From positions 62,001 to 126,000 of the forward strand of contig NZ_JMIB01000008.1 in NCBI RefSeq assembly GCF_000695255.1: 64,000 bases of DNA. Direction: 5' to 3'. The translations under genes were made by a program, and so were the position numbers. The stretch comes from Photobacterium galatheae (lineage in GTDB: Bacteria > Pseudomonadota > Gammaproteobacteria > Enterobacterales > Vibrionaceae). Every line of letters begins with the position of its first letter. Positions within the stretch are counted from its first letter, which is position 1. The notes under the pieces were generated by a model that did not search any database, had not been told where the DNA came from, and saw only the letters and a list, made by a program, of their open reading frames with translations. Shown piece after piece: positions 1 to 9,155 of the stretch.

Positions 1-3
1 CCG

Positions 4-2922
4 TCAGAAATTCACCTGCAGTTTCACTTTCACCGTCCGCCCCGGAGCCGGCACGCTGGAGCGTACCAATGGGTCGATGTAATAGAGATCGGTCAGGTTG
101 GTGCCGATCACTTCCAGCGCCAGCGCATCATTGAAACGGTACTGGGCATAAGCATCGAAGGTTAAAGCGTCATCCCGCGCTAATGCTTCTTCATGTTGAC
201 TGCCCGGTATGTAGACCGTACGCAATCCGGTTTCCATCCGGCGGTTGAAGAAACGTCCACCGATATTCAGATTCACCGAGTATTCCGGGATCGCCTGATC
301 CGTCAGATATCCCCCTTCAAACCCGGCATGGACACAATCCGGCGTCGAACCGTTGAAATCAGACAAAATCGCCAGACTTTCATCACAGACTTCATTTTTC
401 AGCAGATAAGAGAGACTGAGATCGGAGAAGAAACCACCGTTGTCATACCGACTCTGGAATTCCAGTCCTTCCAGCGTTTGCTGATCGATGTTGTAAAAAC
501 GCATCATATTGCCCGACCGCTCAATCACATCTTTGGTTCTGTGATGGAAGTAAGTCAGTTTAAGATCGGCCTCATCAAAGTTCTGAATGAAAGCAACCTC
601 ATGGTTATAAGCATGCTCCGGCTCTAAGCCTGTATAGGGGTTATTGTTGGCGGAAAAGCCCAGTGTGCTTTCAAACATACTCGGAAAACGAACGGCCTCG
701 GTATAGCGGTAATACATCCGACTGGTCTCTGTAAACATCAAGGTTGCCGACAATGCCGGCACCCAGGCATCTCCTTTCTTCTTTCCACCCGTGATTTGCT
801 TGTCATAAGCCCCGACCGGCGCTCCGCTTTGAATACATGAACCTTCGATGTAATTCGCCTGTGCCTGCTGGGCTATCAGGCAAGGATTGTTTTCCCGGCT
901 GTAGCGGCCTTCCCCATCGTGAAGCCACTCATTCCCTTCATGTTTGACCTCATAAGTCGTAGTGCTGCGGGCTTTCTCATACATCGCCGCTTCTTCTTCC
1001 GGCGTCACCGGTGGTTTCCCCAGCATCTGATTAATGAAATTCTTCAACACAATGTCTTCTGCAACAGCCGCAATATTCTGCGCAATCTCTTCCGGGGTAT
1101 ATTTTTCAAGGGTTTTATAAGACAGTAACATCCCCTTATCTGCGGCATGCTCTTTGGTGAACCGGCTGTCTCCGGCGGCCATCCGATCCGACAGAAAATC
1201 ATCAATAGCCCAATAATTTTTGTAACTCGCGCCTGCCGTGAAACGCAGATAATCGACCGGCTGCCACTGGAAATTGAACTGCCCTTCATACTCCTGACGA
1301 CGCCCTTCCCGCGGCCAGTGACGCCAGCCATCGACCGCCCCGCGGTATTCATCATCAGAGCGCAGTTTATGGTACTGATATCGCCCGGACAGCGTCAGAC
1401 CCAGTGTATCGGTCAGCCACATCTGATTACTGAGATCAAAACCGATCCGACTGTCTTTGGCATTGGTCGCCGCCGTATTACGCAGCAGCGGGCTGGCTCC
1501 CGGGGTTGGATCGGCGATGTCGACCCGATTGGCAAAATTTGGAAAACCACCCGCGGTGTTGGTATCGCTGACGGTATACGTGGTCCAGAGATTGGATGTC
1601 AGATTGATATAAGGGTTGTCCGGCTGCCAGGCATAGCGGAGATTGTAAGCCTGTGTTTCGACATGACTGAGCGGCCACTGCGCCATTTCACCCTTTGCGC
1701 CGATATTCCCGGAGCGGCTGGCCATAATTTCGCCATAAGTGGCATCGGTATACCGGGCGCCCATTTCCAGCGTTTGCTGATCCACCAGATTGAATTTGGC
1801 TTTCAGCAGATAAGATTCCAGCTCACTCGAGGTATTGGGCACTTCATAACCGGGTCGCTGCCGCTTGGCAAGCGAGCGCGGGTCAATCCGGGTCATGAAC
1901 TGTTCATCTTGAGCGGAATGATCGTAAAAATCCGCCCCCCGGGTGCCGCTATAGTAGTTCCCTTTGTTGCGGTATGCATAAGCTGCCAGGAACTCATAAC
2001 CTTCGTTTTTCGCAGCCAGGGCCAGCCGGTAGGCATAATCTTCACCGGCGAAAGGATTGTGTTCCTTATCGTTGCTCATCACTTTCCAGAGCGATGGATC
2101 ACCATAGGCATACTCCGGGCTCTCCTGCGGGAACCCCGGCACAGTGCGGTAATCCTGACCGGTCAGCAGAACCGGCTCTCTGGGCGCGATGGCATTGTTG
2201 CTGCCTTCCATCACGATTTCACCACCGAAGGTTTCACCGTCCTTCAGAATATCTGAGGCAGAAATCGTATTGACCACCACTGCACCGCCGACTGAGGAAT
2301 GCACATTCGGCGTGAGGGATGGCCCTTTGATCACCTGAATCCCGCCCACCAGATTGGGATCGATATAATTTCGGTTCGAGACACCGCGATAGCCGCGCCA
2401 GACCGTCAGATCCTGTTCGGTTCCGTCAATCGACAAGGGCACCCGACCCGGGCCCTGAACACCACGAATACTGGGATCGACCCCGCCACCATTGCGGGCA
2501 TCACCGCTGTAGACGTTGAGCATGCCTTTGAACAGATCTGCGGCATCTTTACCTTTATATCGCTCAATCTCATTTTTCCCGGTGTACACGGTCGACAGAT
2601 CGTCGTCATAGACTGCGAACTCACCCGCTTCATCACGGGTCAGCCCGCCGGACTCGCCATAAGAGACATTGATGATGTCCAGAGTCATCTCATTCTCATT
2701 GGCTGCGAGCGGAGACGAACCGTCCGCCGGCAACGAAAACGAATTGCGATCAACGTCGGGCTCCCCGGTGGACAAATCTGTAGGTTGTTCCGCAGACTCA
2801 GCCCAGACCATGCCGGGCAGTATGGCCACTGCCAGACCCAGATGTGCCTTCAGCAGCAGCGCGATATGATTGGGCTTAACCTTATGATGCACTGTGATTT
2901 CCTTCTCATTATTTTTAGTCAT
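4..2922 (-). CDS. TonB-dependent outer-membrane receptor, HasR-like (possible heme receptor)
   Basis: A 972-residue outer-membrane receptor that would import an iron compound using TonB energy. Residues 1-41 form a long signal peptide ending in VWA. A possible TonB box (DIINVS) sits near residue 82, the plug follows at about 105-225, and the rest is a beta-barrel ending in the typical C-terminal Phe (QVNF). The plug stretches RGVQGPGRVPLSIDGTEQ and WRGYRGVSNRNYIDP resemble HasR-type heme receptors as I remember them, so heme is a guess and siderophores are not excluded. Only about 40 residues separate the signal peptide from the TonB box, too few for the roughly 75-residue STN signalling domain. 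An ACGGAGG ribosome site lies just before the ATG. It lies 69 nt downstream of the fecR-like gene. Confidence 0.93.
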   Translation of the reverse strand: MTKNNEKEITVHHKVKPNHIALLLKAHLGLAVAILPGMVWAESAEQPTDLSTGEPDVDRNSFSLPADGSSPLAANENEMTLDIINVSYGESGGLTRDEAGEFAVYDDDLSTVYTGKNEIERYKGKDAADLFKGMLNVYSGDARNGGGVDPSIRGVQGPGRVPLSIDGTEQDLTVWRGYRGVSNRNYIDPNLVGGIQVIKGPSLTPNVHSSVGGAVVVNTISASDILKDGETFGGEIVMEGSNNAIAPREPVLLTGQDYRTVPGFPQESPEYAYGDPSLWKVMSNDKEHNPFAGEDYAYRLALAAKNEGYEFLAAYAYRNKGNYYSGTRGADFYDHSAQDEQFMTRIDPRSLAKRQRPGYEVPNTSSELESYLLKAKFNLVDQQTLEMGARYTDATYGEIMASRSGNIGAKGEMAQWPLSHVETQAYNLRYAWQPDNPYINLTSNLWTTYTVSDTNTAGGFPNFANRVDIADPTPGASPLLRNTAATNAKDSRIGFDLSNQMWLTDTLGLTLSGRYQYHKLRSDDEYRGAVDGWRHWPREGRRQEYEGQFNFQWQPVDYLRFTAGASYKNYWAIDDFLSDRMAAGDSRFTKEHAADKGMLLSYKTLEKYTPEEIAQNIAAVAEDIVLKNFINQMLGKPPVTPEEEAAMYEKARSTTTYEVKHEGNEWLHDGEGRYSRENNPCLIAQQAQANYIEGSCIQSGAPVGAYDKQITGGKKKGDAWVPALSATLMFTETSRMYYRYTEAVRFPSMFESTLGFSANNNPYTGLEPEHAYNHEVAFIQNFDEADLKLTYFHHRTKDVIERSGNMMRFYNIDQQTLEGLEFQSRYDNGGFFSDLSLSYLLKNEVCDESLAILSDFNGSTPDCVHAGFEGGYLTDQAIPEYSVNLNIGGRFFNRRMETGLRTVYIPGSQHEEALARDDALTFDAYAQYRFNDALALEVIGTNLTDLYYIDPLVRSSVPAPGRTVKVKLQVNF

Positions 2923-2991
2923 TGCCTCCGTACACCGTGCGAGAAGGAAAAAGCCGTAACCGGTGCTCAGTATAAAGAGTGATTATGATAC

Positions 2992-3276
2992 TTAGCTCAC
3001 ACTATCCGGCCATGGGACCAGCGTGATGGACTGCCTGTGCCGAGAGGTGCCACGCCGGGTCATCAGAATCCGACGGCTGGCAGCATGTTGAGGCACGGCC
3101 GAAAACTGGGCCTGGATCTGAGTGAGCTGCTGCCAGGCAGACTCATTGTCAGGATGATCCAGCCGCCAGGCATGAAAGGCTTGCCTGTCTTCATCGCTGA
3201 CATCATCAGCCCAGAGCCGGGCCATCCAGCCAGATGCCTGCCGAATGGTATCTACAGAAAGGCGATGCTGCGTCAA
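2992..3276 (-). CDS. FecR-like anti-sigma protein, truncated to the cytoplasmic domain
   Basis: This short protein (about 94 residues) matches only the N-terminal DUF4880 part of FecR-type sigma regulators: an IRQASGWMARLWADDVSDED stretch followed by the conserved tryptophans of AWRLDHPDNESAW. It stops in the linker where FecR proteins normally continue into a membrane segment and a periplasmic FecR domain (about 320 residues in total). Only 69 nt remain before the receptor gene, so the missing part is absent rather than frameshifted. I place the start at a TTG overlapping the sigma-factor stop (TTGA) because GGAG lies 8 nt upstream; a GTG at 3306 is the alternative. In FecR, the cytoplasmic N-terminal part alone is known to activate FecI without an inducer. 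Confidence 0.75.
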   Translation of the reverse strand: MTQHRLSVDTIRQASGWMARLWADDVSDEDRQAFHAWRLDHPDNESAWQQLTQIQAQFSAVPQHAASRRILMTRRGTSRHRQSITLVPWPDSVS

Positions 3277-3791
3277 AAACTCGTCTCCATCGTGGCCAGC
3301 AGACACGCCTGCAGGGCTTTCGCAATATACTTTTCAACCGATGAAACCGAAACGTCCAGTGCTGCTGCAATTTGCTTGTAGCTCATGTTCTCAATCTGGC
3401 GCATCAGCAACGCCTGCCGAACCTTATCGGGCAAGTGACGCAGCAAACGATCCACCTCAGTCAGGGCTTCGATCATCTGCATGCGTTCTTCCGGCGATAC
3501 ACCAACCTCCTGCGGTTGCTGTTGCAGGTATTCCAGATAAGCCGCTTCCACACGACGGCGGCGGTAGAGATCAATCACCAGACCTTTGGCAATATGGGTC
3601 AGGTATCGACGGGACTCGCCGGGTTCCGGCAACCGGCCACTGCTGAGCAACCGAAGATAAGTATCATGCACCAAATCCGCCGAGGTATACGGACAACCGA
3701 GACGACGCTGAATAAAGACCGATAACCAGCTTTGATGTTGCTGATAGAGTTGACCCACCTGCTTCATATTCGTCTGGTCTGCCGCTGTCAT
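3273..3791 (-). CDS. ECF RNA polymerase sigma factor, FecI family
   Basis: A 172-residue ECF sigma factor with only regions 2 and 4. Region 2 contains DLVHDTYLRLLSS, followed by YLTHIAKGLVIDLYRRRR. Region 4 carries the helix-turn-helix MSYKQIAAALDVSVSSVEKY. The wording of both regions is typical of FecI-type factors that transcribe iron-receptor genes. An AGGAG ribosome site lies 9 nt before the ATG at 3791. The gene heads a minus-strand unit with the truncated fecR-like gene and the TonB-dependent receptor. A Fur box upstream suggests that iron represses it. The likely target is the receptor gene, but no promoter of known FecI type could be assigned with confidence. Confidence 0.92.
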   Translation of the reverse strand: MTAADQTNMKQVGQLYQQHQSWLSVFIQRRLGCPYTSADLVHDTYLRLLSSGRLPEPGESRRYLTHIAKGLVIDLYRRRRVEAAYLEYLQQQPQEVGVSPEERMQMIEALTEVDRLLRHLPDKVRQALLMRQIENMSYKQIAAALDVSVSSVEKYIAKALQACLLATMETSF

Positions 3792-3845
3792 CGTCTGGCG
3801 CTCCTGCTACTTGTGAACTGCGAATTGAATAAACTTAAACCTTAA

Positions 3846-3860
3846 TGATAATGATTATCA
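3846..3860. promoter_or_regulatory. Fur box upstream of the fecI-like gene
   Basis: TGATAATGATTATCA is an exact 7-1-7 palindrome of the classical Fur operator type (TGATAAT-N-ATTATCA). It lies about 55 nt upstream of the sigma-factor start and overlaps a possible minus-strand -10 box (TATATT, complement of 3860-3865). Bound Fur would therefore block transcription of the iron-uptake unit when iron is plentiful. Confidence 0.85.
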
Positions 3861-3906
3861 ATATAGAGAAATATTATTCAACTGTTAGAATAAAGAAGCC
3901 GGAGGT

Positions 3907-4065
3907 TTTCAACAGAATTTTGCGCAGGGACAAGGCAAAAACAGATCCAATGGCGCAAAATTCGGCGCCTGTCATCAAATAGCAACCTGCTTTCAACAAA
4001 ATTGGTTATTTGATAAAAAACTTTTTTGTACAGGGGACACCAGCCTTGGGTGCCCGTCCTGTCCG
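3907..4065. other. Stem-loop-rich intergenic region upstream of pykF
   Basis: The 685-base gap between the sigma factor and pykF holds no convincing gene but contains a series of inverted repeats. GAATTTTGCGC (3915-3925) pairs exactly with GCGCAAAATTC (3953-3963). ATCAAAT (3974-3980) plus AACC (3984-3987) pair with GGTTATTTGAT (4004-4014). A weaker stem lies at about 4030-4062 (ACAGG...CCTGT with CACC...GGTG). TTTCAACA occurs both at 3907-3914 with one mismatch-free copy near 3991. This could be a structured RNA, a long 5' leader or a dispersed repeat; the sequence does not say which. Confidence 0.4.
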
Positions 4066-4168
4066 AAATGCCTTGAACTTGTGGGTTTCACTCATGATTC
4101 AAATGCATAGCGTGCGGGTCGGCGTAAAAGGTTGACCCAACTCACACACTGGTAAGGGAAAGAAACTC

Positions 4169-4177
4169 TGCTATACT
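4169..4177 (+). promoter_or_regulatory. Extended -10 promoter, probable pykF promoter
   Basis: TGCTATACT is a good extended -10 element (TGn followed by TATACT) on the pykF strand. The -35 region is poor, as is common for extended -10 promoters. It would give a long leader of about 290 nt before pykF, with no credible gene in it. Confidence 0.4.
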
Positions 4178-4476
4178 TACGACCTTGTTTCATCAGCCAC
4201 TTTGTGGCACTGGCAGCGGATCTCCATCCGGCGATGTTGACGATTCAGCCAGCCTGTGAATTCATTTCGCCTGCTTTATCAAAGCAAAGCAACTGCTTTC
4301 ATAAAGCAAGTAATGTTGCCCAACAATTTGAATGGCTGACGGATACCTTGCAGAACTTAATTGATAAAAACACGATCATGATCTCACTTTGTAGCCGTGA
4401 TTCAACATTATTGATTCAGTTCTTTGAGGTATAAAGCGCCTAAAGTTTCCTTCAAGTTCTCCGGAGAATTTTCTCG

Positions 4477-5889
4477 ATGAAAAAAACCAAAATCGTCTGC
4501 ACGATCGGTCCTAAGACTGAATCTGTTGAAATGCTGACCAAGCTGGTCAACGCTGGCATGAACGTGATGCGTCTGAACTTCTCGCACGGCGACTTCGCCG
4601 AGCACGGTCAGCGTATCCAGAACGTTCGTGAAGTGATGGCGCAAACCGGCAAGCCTGTTGCGATTCTGCTGGACACCAAAGGTCCGGAAATCCGCACCAT
4701 TAAGCTGGAAGGCGGTGCAGACGTCACCCTGACTGCAGGTCAGGAATTTACGTTCACGACTGATACATCTGTGGTTGGTAACAAAGACCGCGTGGCTGTG
4801 ACCTACCCTGGTTTTGCCAAAGACCTGACTGTGGGCAACACCATTCTGGTAGACGATGGTCTGATCGAAATGGAAGTGCTGGCCACCACAGACACCGAAG
4901 TAAAATGCCGCGTGCTGAACAACGGCGACCTGGGCGAGAACAAAGGTGTGAACCTGCCAGGCGTTTCTGTCAACCTGCCTGCACTGGCTGAAAAAGACAA
5001 AGCCGACCTGAAATTCGGTTGTGAGCAAGGCGTTGATTTCGTTGCTGCATCCTTCATCCGTAAGGCTGAAGACGTGAAAGAAATCCGTGAACTGCTGACC
5101 GCAAACGGCGGCGAGAAAATTCAGATCATCTCTAAAATCGAAAACCAGGAAGGTGTCGACAACTTCGACGCAATTCTGGAAGCGTCTGACGGCATCATGG
5201 TTGCCCGTGGCGATCTGGGTGTAGAAATCCCGGTTGAAGAAGTGATCTTCGCGCAGAAGATGATGATCGAGAAATGTAACCGCGCTCGTAAAGTAGTCAT
5301 TACTGCGACTCAGATGCTGGATTCGATGATCAAGAACCCACGTCCGACCCGTGCAGAAGCTGGTGACGTTGCGAACGCCATCATGGACGGTACTGATGCT
5401 GTCATGCTGTCTGGTGAATCTGCGAAGGGTAAATACCCAATCGAAGCCGTGACCATCATGGCGCAGATCTGTGACCGCACAGATGCTGCAATGCGTGCCT
5501 CACTGAGCGCACGTCTGGACAGCCCTCGCCTGCGCATCACTGAAGCCGTTTGTAAAGGTGCCGTTGACACCTCAGAAAAACTGAATGCACCGCTGATCGT
5601 GGTCGCAACTGAAGCCGGTAAGTCTGCACGTTCTGTGCGTAAATACTTCCCGACTGCAAACATTCTGGCAGTGACCACCAACCCGAAAACAGCCGCTCAG
5701 CTGTGCCTGACCAAAGGTGTGACCCCAGTGGTTGTTGATGCGATTGAAAGCACCGATGCTTTCTACGCGCGCGGCAAAGCACTGGCGCTGGAAACTGGTC
5801 TGGGCGCAAAAGGCGATATCGTGGTGATGGTTTCTGGTGCACTGGTTCCTTCAGGCACAACCAACACAGCTTCTGTACACGTTCTGTAA
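4477..5889 (+). CDS. pykF: Pyruvate kinase I
   Basis: A 470-residue pyruvate kinase, converting phosphoenolpyruvate and ADP to pyruvate and ATP in the last step of glycolysis. The N-terminus [16 protein letters not shown], the substrate/metal segment [14 protein letters not shown], the ARGDLGVEI loop and TATQMLDSM are family hallmarks, and the length equals that of E. coli PykF. The C-terminal half carries the allosteric domain that in PykF binds fructose-1,6-bisphosphate. CTCCGGAGAA lies about 10 nt before the ATG. Codon use is strongly biased, as expected for a highly expressed glycolytic gene. It stands alone and ends in a strong terminator. Confidence 0.98.
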   Translation: MKKTKIVCTIGPKTESVEMLTKLVNAGMNVMRLNFSHGDFAEHGQRIQNVREVMAQTGKPVAILLDTKGPEIRTIKLEGGADVTLTAGQEFTFTTDTSVVGNKDRVAVTYPGFAKDLTVGNTILVDDGLIEMEVLATTDTEVKCRVLNNGDLGENKGVNLPGVSVNLPALAEKDKADLKFGCEQGVDFVAASFIRKAEDVKEIRELLTANGGEKIQIISKIENQEGVDNFDAILEASDGIMVARGDLGVEIPVEEVIFAQKMMIEKCNRARKVVITATQMLDSMIKNPRPTRAEAGDVANAIMDGTDAVMLSGESAKGKYPIEAVTIMAQICDRTDAAMRASLSARLDSPRLRITEAVCKGAVDTSEKLNAPLIVVATEAGKSARSVRKYFPTANILAVTTNPKTAAQLCLTKGVTPVVVDAIESTDAFYARGKALALETGLGAKGDIVVMVSGALVPSGTTNTASVHVL

Positions 5890-5916
5890 GCCAGCAGGAC
5901 AACAAAGCGAATCAAA

Positions 5917-5945
5917 AACGGGAGCCTCAGCTCCCGTTTCTTTTT
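5917..5945 (+). terminator. Rho-independent terminator of pykF
   Basis: AAACGGGAGC and GCTCCCGTTT flank a short CTCA loop and are followed by CTTTTT. It begins 27 nt after the pykF stop. Confidence 0.93.
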
Positions 5946-5986
5946 GCCGAACCTCACACGTCATGCATCTGGTTTAAGCCAGACCC

Positions 5987-6118
5987 TCACCAGCCAAAAA
6001 TTTCCTTATGGTGCGTATTGAGCAGCAGAACGGCCAACAGGAAATACAAGGCACTGACATGAAACCCCAGCCAGCACAGCAACACTGTGGTTATACGAAC
6101 CAACACAGTATTCAGCAT
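5987..6118 (-). CDS. Small single-pass membrane protein of unknown function (43 residues)
   Basis: A 43-residue open frame starting MLNTVLVRITTVLL and ending HHKEIFGW. Residues about 4-33 are almost wholly hydrophobic, enough for one long membrane helix, followed by a short basic tail. The support for this being a gene is a very good ribosome site: GGAGGAG lies 7 nt before the ATG at 6118. An upstream in-frame ATG at 6175 has no such site. It lies alone between the pykF and ilvH terminators, convergent to pykF. I do not recognise the family. Confidence 0.6.
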   Translation of the reverse strand: MLNTVLVRITTVLLCWLGFHVSALYFLLAVLLLNTHHKEIFGW

Positions 6119-6265
6119 CGTCTGACTCCTCCGGATCGGCGACTTATCCGACTTTCGTCTAAGATTCAGAGGCATCGCTATGGCCTGATTCTCTCACAGG
6201 CTGGGCTACCGACACCTTACTCATTAGACTTTAGTCGAATATCCGGCAAACGACGACCAGACGTC

Positions 6266-6295
6266 AAAAAGCCCGCCAGACAAGTCGGGCAGGCT
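6266..6295 (-). terminator. Rho-independent terminator of ilvIH
   Basis: Read on the minus strand, AGCCTGCC and GGCGGGCT form a stem (one G-T pair) and are followed by TTTTT. It lies about 30 nt beyond the ilvH stop. Confidence 0.8.
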
Positions 6296-6326
6296 TAGAC
6301 AGGAAGGAAAGAAACGCTGGAAAGTG

Positions 6327-6821
6327 TCAGGCTTTCAGGGCGCGTTCACCCCGGGCAATCCCCACAACACCACTGCGTGCAACTTCAATGATTTCTGTCG
6401 CTTCACTCACGGCATCCAGAAACGCATCCAGTTTCTCACTGGTTCCGGCCAGCTGCACGGTATAAATCTGACTGGTGACATCGACAATCTGACCCCGGAA
6501 AATATCAGACGTCCGCTTCACTTCGGCACGGGCATAACCGCTGGCTTTGACTTTCACCAGCATCAGCTCGCGCTCGACGTGTTCAGAATCCGTCACATTG
6601 CTGACCTTCAGAATATCGATCAGCTTATGCAGCTGTTTCTCAATCTGCTCCAGCGCCGCATCTTCAACGCTGGTGGTGATATTCAGACGCGACAAGGTGG
6701 GATCATCCGTGGGTGCCACCGTCAGCGATTCAATGTTATACCCACGCTGGGAGAATAATCCCACCACGCGTGAAAGTGCACCCGGTTCATTTTCTAATAA
6801 TACTGATACAATCCTGCGCAT
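6327..6821 (-). CDS. ilvH: Acetolactate synthase III small (regulatory) subunit
   Basis: The 164-residue regulatory subunit of acetohydroxyacid synthase III, which confers valine feedback inhibition and full activity on IlvI. The N-terminal ACT domain begins [20 protein letters not shown] and continues through [13 protein letters not shown]; a C-terminal ALS-small-subunit domain follows. The length matches E. coli IlvH (163). The start overlaps the ilvI stop by one base (TAATG), so the two genes are almost certainly translationally coupled and made in a fixed ratio. Confidence 0.97.
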   Translation of the reverse strand: MRRIVSVLLENEPGALSRVVGLFSQRGYNIESLTVAPTDDPTLSRLNITTSVEDAALEQIEKQLHKLIDILKVSNVTDSEHVERELMLVKVKASGYARAEVKRTSDIFRGQIVDVTSQIYTVQLAGTSEKLDAFLDAVSEATEIIEVARSGVVGIARGERALKA

Positions 6822-8539
6822 TAGGTTCTCTCCGTTTTACTCAGCCACATTTCACTCATGGATCCGCCGCGGATCAGCATCGGGTAAACGTGTTCTGTCT
6901 CATCCACGCTGATATCAACAAAGACTAACTTATCTTTCATCGCTAAAGCGCGCTCCAGCTCACTTTCCAGCTTCGCCGGATCAGAAATGCGGATGCCAAC
7001 ATGGCCATAAGCTTCTGCAATCGCAGCAAAATCAGGCACAGAATCCATATAAGAATGAGAATGGCGGCCCTGATAAATCATATCCTGCCACTGTTTTACC
7101 ATCCCCAGGAATCGGTTGTTCAGGTTAATGATTTTCACCGGAATATCGTACTGAAGTGCCGTCGACAATTCCTGAATGTTCATCTGAATACTGCCGTCAC
7201 CCGTGACACAGAGGACTTCCGCATCCGGAAGGGCGAATTTCGCGCCCATTGCAGCCGGTAAACCAAAGCCCATCGTGCCCAGACCACCGGAATTGAGCCA
7301 GCGACGTGGCTTATCGAAGGGATAATACAGGGCAGCAAACATCTGGTGCTGGCCGACATCCGAAGCCACATAGGCATCGCCGTTGGTCAGTTTGTGCAGC
7401 AGTTCAATGACTTGCTGCGGCTTAATGCGTTCACTATCGGTGGCATAACTCAGGCATTTCCGGGCACGCCAGGATTCAATCTCACTCCACCACTCATCCA
7501 GAGCCGCTTTGTCATTGCTTCCTTGCTGTTCGTCGAGCAGTTTCAGCATGCTGTTCAGAACTGCATCGGCAGAACCGACAATCGGGATATCCGCTTTCAC
7601 GGTTTTGGAAATCGACGACGGGTCGATATCAATATGCATGATCGTGGCATTCGGACAGTATTTTTCCAGATTATTGGTCGTCCGGTCATCAAAACGTACG
7701 CCAATCCCGAAGATCAAATCGGCATTGTGCATCGTCATATTGGCTTCATAGGTGCCATGCATCCCCAGCATGCCCAGGCTGTTGTGGTGTGTCCCGGGGA
7801 AAGCGCCCAGTCCCATCAGGGTACTGACCACAGGAATATTCAGGCTTTCAGCCAGTTTCAGCAGCTGTTGCTCACAACCGGACATAATGGCACCGCCGCC
7901 GACGTACAGGACGGGCTTCTTCGCAGCCAGCAGGGCTTTCAGACCACGCTTGATCTGACCTTTGTGTCCTTGCAGGGTGGGATTATAGGAGCGCATACTG
8001 ATCGCTTCCGGATACTTGTACGGATAGGTATTGGCCGGATTCAGCATGTCTTTAGGAATATCAACAACCACAGGGCCAGGACGTCCGCTGGATGCAATGT
8101 AGAACGCTTTTTTGATAATTGCCGGGATATCTTCCGTGCGCTGCACCAGAAAACTGTGCTTCACGACCGGGCGGGAGATCCCCACCATGTCGCATTCCTG
8201 AAAGGCATCGTTTCCGATCAGATCACTCATGACCTGACCCGACAGGACCACCATCGGAATGGAATCCATGTATGCGGTCGCGATACCGGTGATCGCGTTG
8301 GTTGCCCCTGGGCCAGAAGTGACCAACACCACGCCCACCTCGCCGGTGGCACGGGCATAACCATCTGCCATGTGCACGGCTGCCTGTTCATGGCGCACCA
8401 GAACGTGCTCGATGTCGCTTTTCTCATGCAGCGCATCGTAAATATCCAGAACAGAACCGCCAGGGTAACCGAAGATATGCTTTACGCCTTGATCGATCAT
8501 CGAACGAACGATCATATCGGCGCCGGACAACATTTCCAT
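6821..8539 (-). CDS. ilvI: Acetolactate synthase III large (catalytic) subunit
   Basis: A 572-residue ThDP-dependent enzyme that condenses pyruvate with pyruvate or 2-ketobutyrate in the first common step of valine, leucine and isoleucine synthesis. The N-terminus [20 protein letters not shown] and the [20 protein letters not shown] segment, which carries the catalytic Glu, are characteristic. The C-terminal ThDP motif is GDGS...NN ([15 protein letters not shown] to NLNNRFLG). A central FAD-binding domain is expected for the family. GGAGG lies 7 nt before the ATG. It is the first gene of the ilvIH operon, and leuO, a known regulator type for such genes, lies two genes away. Confidence 0.98.
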   Translation of the reverse strand: MEMLSGADMIVRSMIDQGVKHIFGYPGGSVLDIYDALHEKSDIEHVLVRHEQAAVHMADGYARATGEVGVVLVTSGPGATNAITGIATAYMDSIPMVVLSGQVMSDLIGNDAFQECDMVGISRPVVKHSFLVQRTEDIPAIIKKAFYIASSGRPGPVVVDIPKDMLNPANTYPYKYPEAISMRSYNPTLQGHKGQIKRGLKALLAAKKPVLYVGGGAIMSGCEQQLLKLAESLNIPVVSTLMGLGAFPGTHHNSLGMLGMHGTYEANMTMHNADLIFGIGVRFDDRTTNNLEKYCPNATIMHIDIDPSSISKTVKADIPIVGSADAVLNSMLKLLDEQQGSNDKAALDEWWSEIESWRARKCLSYATDSERIKPQQVIELLHKLTNGDAYVASDVGQHQMFAALYYPFDKPRRWLNSGGLGTMGFGLPAAMGAKFALPDAEVLCVTGDGSIQMNIQELSTALQYDIPVKIINLNNRFLGMVKQWQDMIYQGRHSHSYMDSVPDFAAIAEAYGHVGIRISDPAKLESELERALAMKDKLVFVDISVDETEHVYPMLIRGGSMSEMWLSKTERT

Positions 8540-9094
8540 ATTCTTGCCTCCAGGTCGTGTATACCTGCGCCTGTATCGTGGTTCTGACCTGAGGTTATCC
8601 GGTGTTCATGGGCGAGCTGGGGCCGTCTTTCCATGCCGGAGCAGCAGGGAAGACAGTCATACCGGGTTACGCCAGATTACCGGGCGGCACTGTCGTCAGA
8701 TAATGCCGCCAATTCAGGTTGCGGCAAACATGACAGGCCAACACATGCCAGTGATACAGACGGGTATAACATAGTTAGGGCTTATCTTTAGCCTAAAGAA
8801 ATCCAGTGTGTTTTTCGTGCTATGCGGCTGCCAAAGGATGTTCCCCCCCAGCAGTACCCGTGAACCAACATAACGTTTTTCCACCACTGACGTCTATTCC
8901 CCATAGCCATTTCGTGGTTATTTTCTGTACTGAATAAAAATCACATGATTAATAGCCATCGTGTGTTCTATCAACAGAACAATCGACCAAAATCACCCCC
9001 TAAAGTCAGTAGATGTCAACCGAGAAGGGCAAAGGGGAACTGAAAATCTGAAAGAAAATGAGGCAAAAGAGAGGCGGACATTTCAGGGGGAAGA
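8540..9094 (-). promoter_or_regulatory. Upstream region of ilvIH with a 15-base palindrome
   Basis: This gap of over 500 bases between ilvI and the acyl-CoA ligase holds no credible gene. On the ilvI strand an extended -10 (TGTTATACC, complement of about 8765-8773) is a candidate promoter, giving a leader of about 220 nt. Just upstream of it TCTTTAGCCTAAAGA (8785-8799) is an exact 7-1-7 palindrome placed as an operator would be. Its binding factor is unknown; Lrp and LeuO act on ilvIH in E. coli, but this does not match the Lrp consensus I know. Confidence 0.35.
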
Positions 9095-9119
9095 CAGCAG
9101 CCTGCGTGTCAGGCTGCTG
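9095..9119 (-). terminator. Hairpin after the acyl-CoA ligase gene, probable terminator
   Basis: CAGCAGCCTG and CAGGCTGCTG form a perfect 10-bp stem around a 5-nt loop, starting 36 nt beyond the stop codon. The U-tract on the minus strand is weak (TCTTCCCCC), so termination efficiency is uncertain. Confidence 0.55.
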
Positions 9120-9155
9120 ATTGATTCAAAGAAAGCGGTACAGAAAACAGAAGCT

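Noticed and set aside
1147-2256. A 369-codon open frame antisense to the TonB-dependent receptor
   Set aside because: The receptor reading is supported by signal peptide, plug and barrel motifs; the antisense frame has none.
4204-4434. A 76-codon plus-strand frame just upstream of pykF
   Set aside because: No ribosome site, no hydrophobic or family pattern, and it falls in the likely long pykF leader.
7346-8587. A 413-codon open frame antisense to ilvI
   Set aside because: It lies on the opposite strand of a clear ilvI gene and reads as low-complexity His/Arg/Gln-rich shadow sequence.
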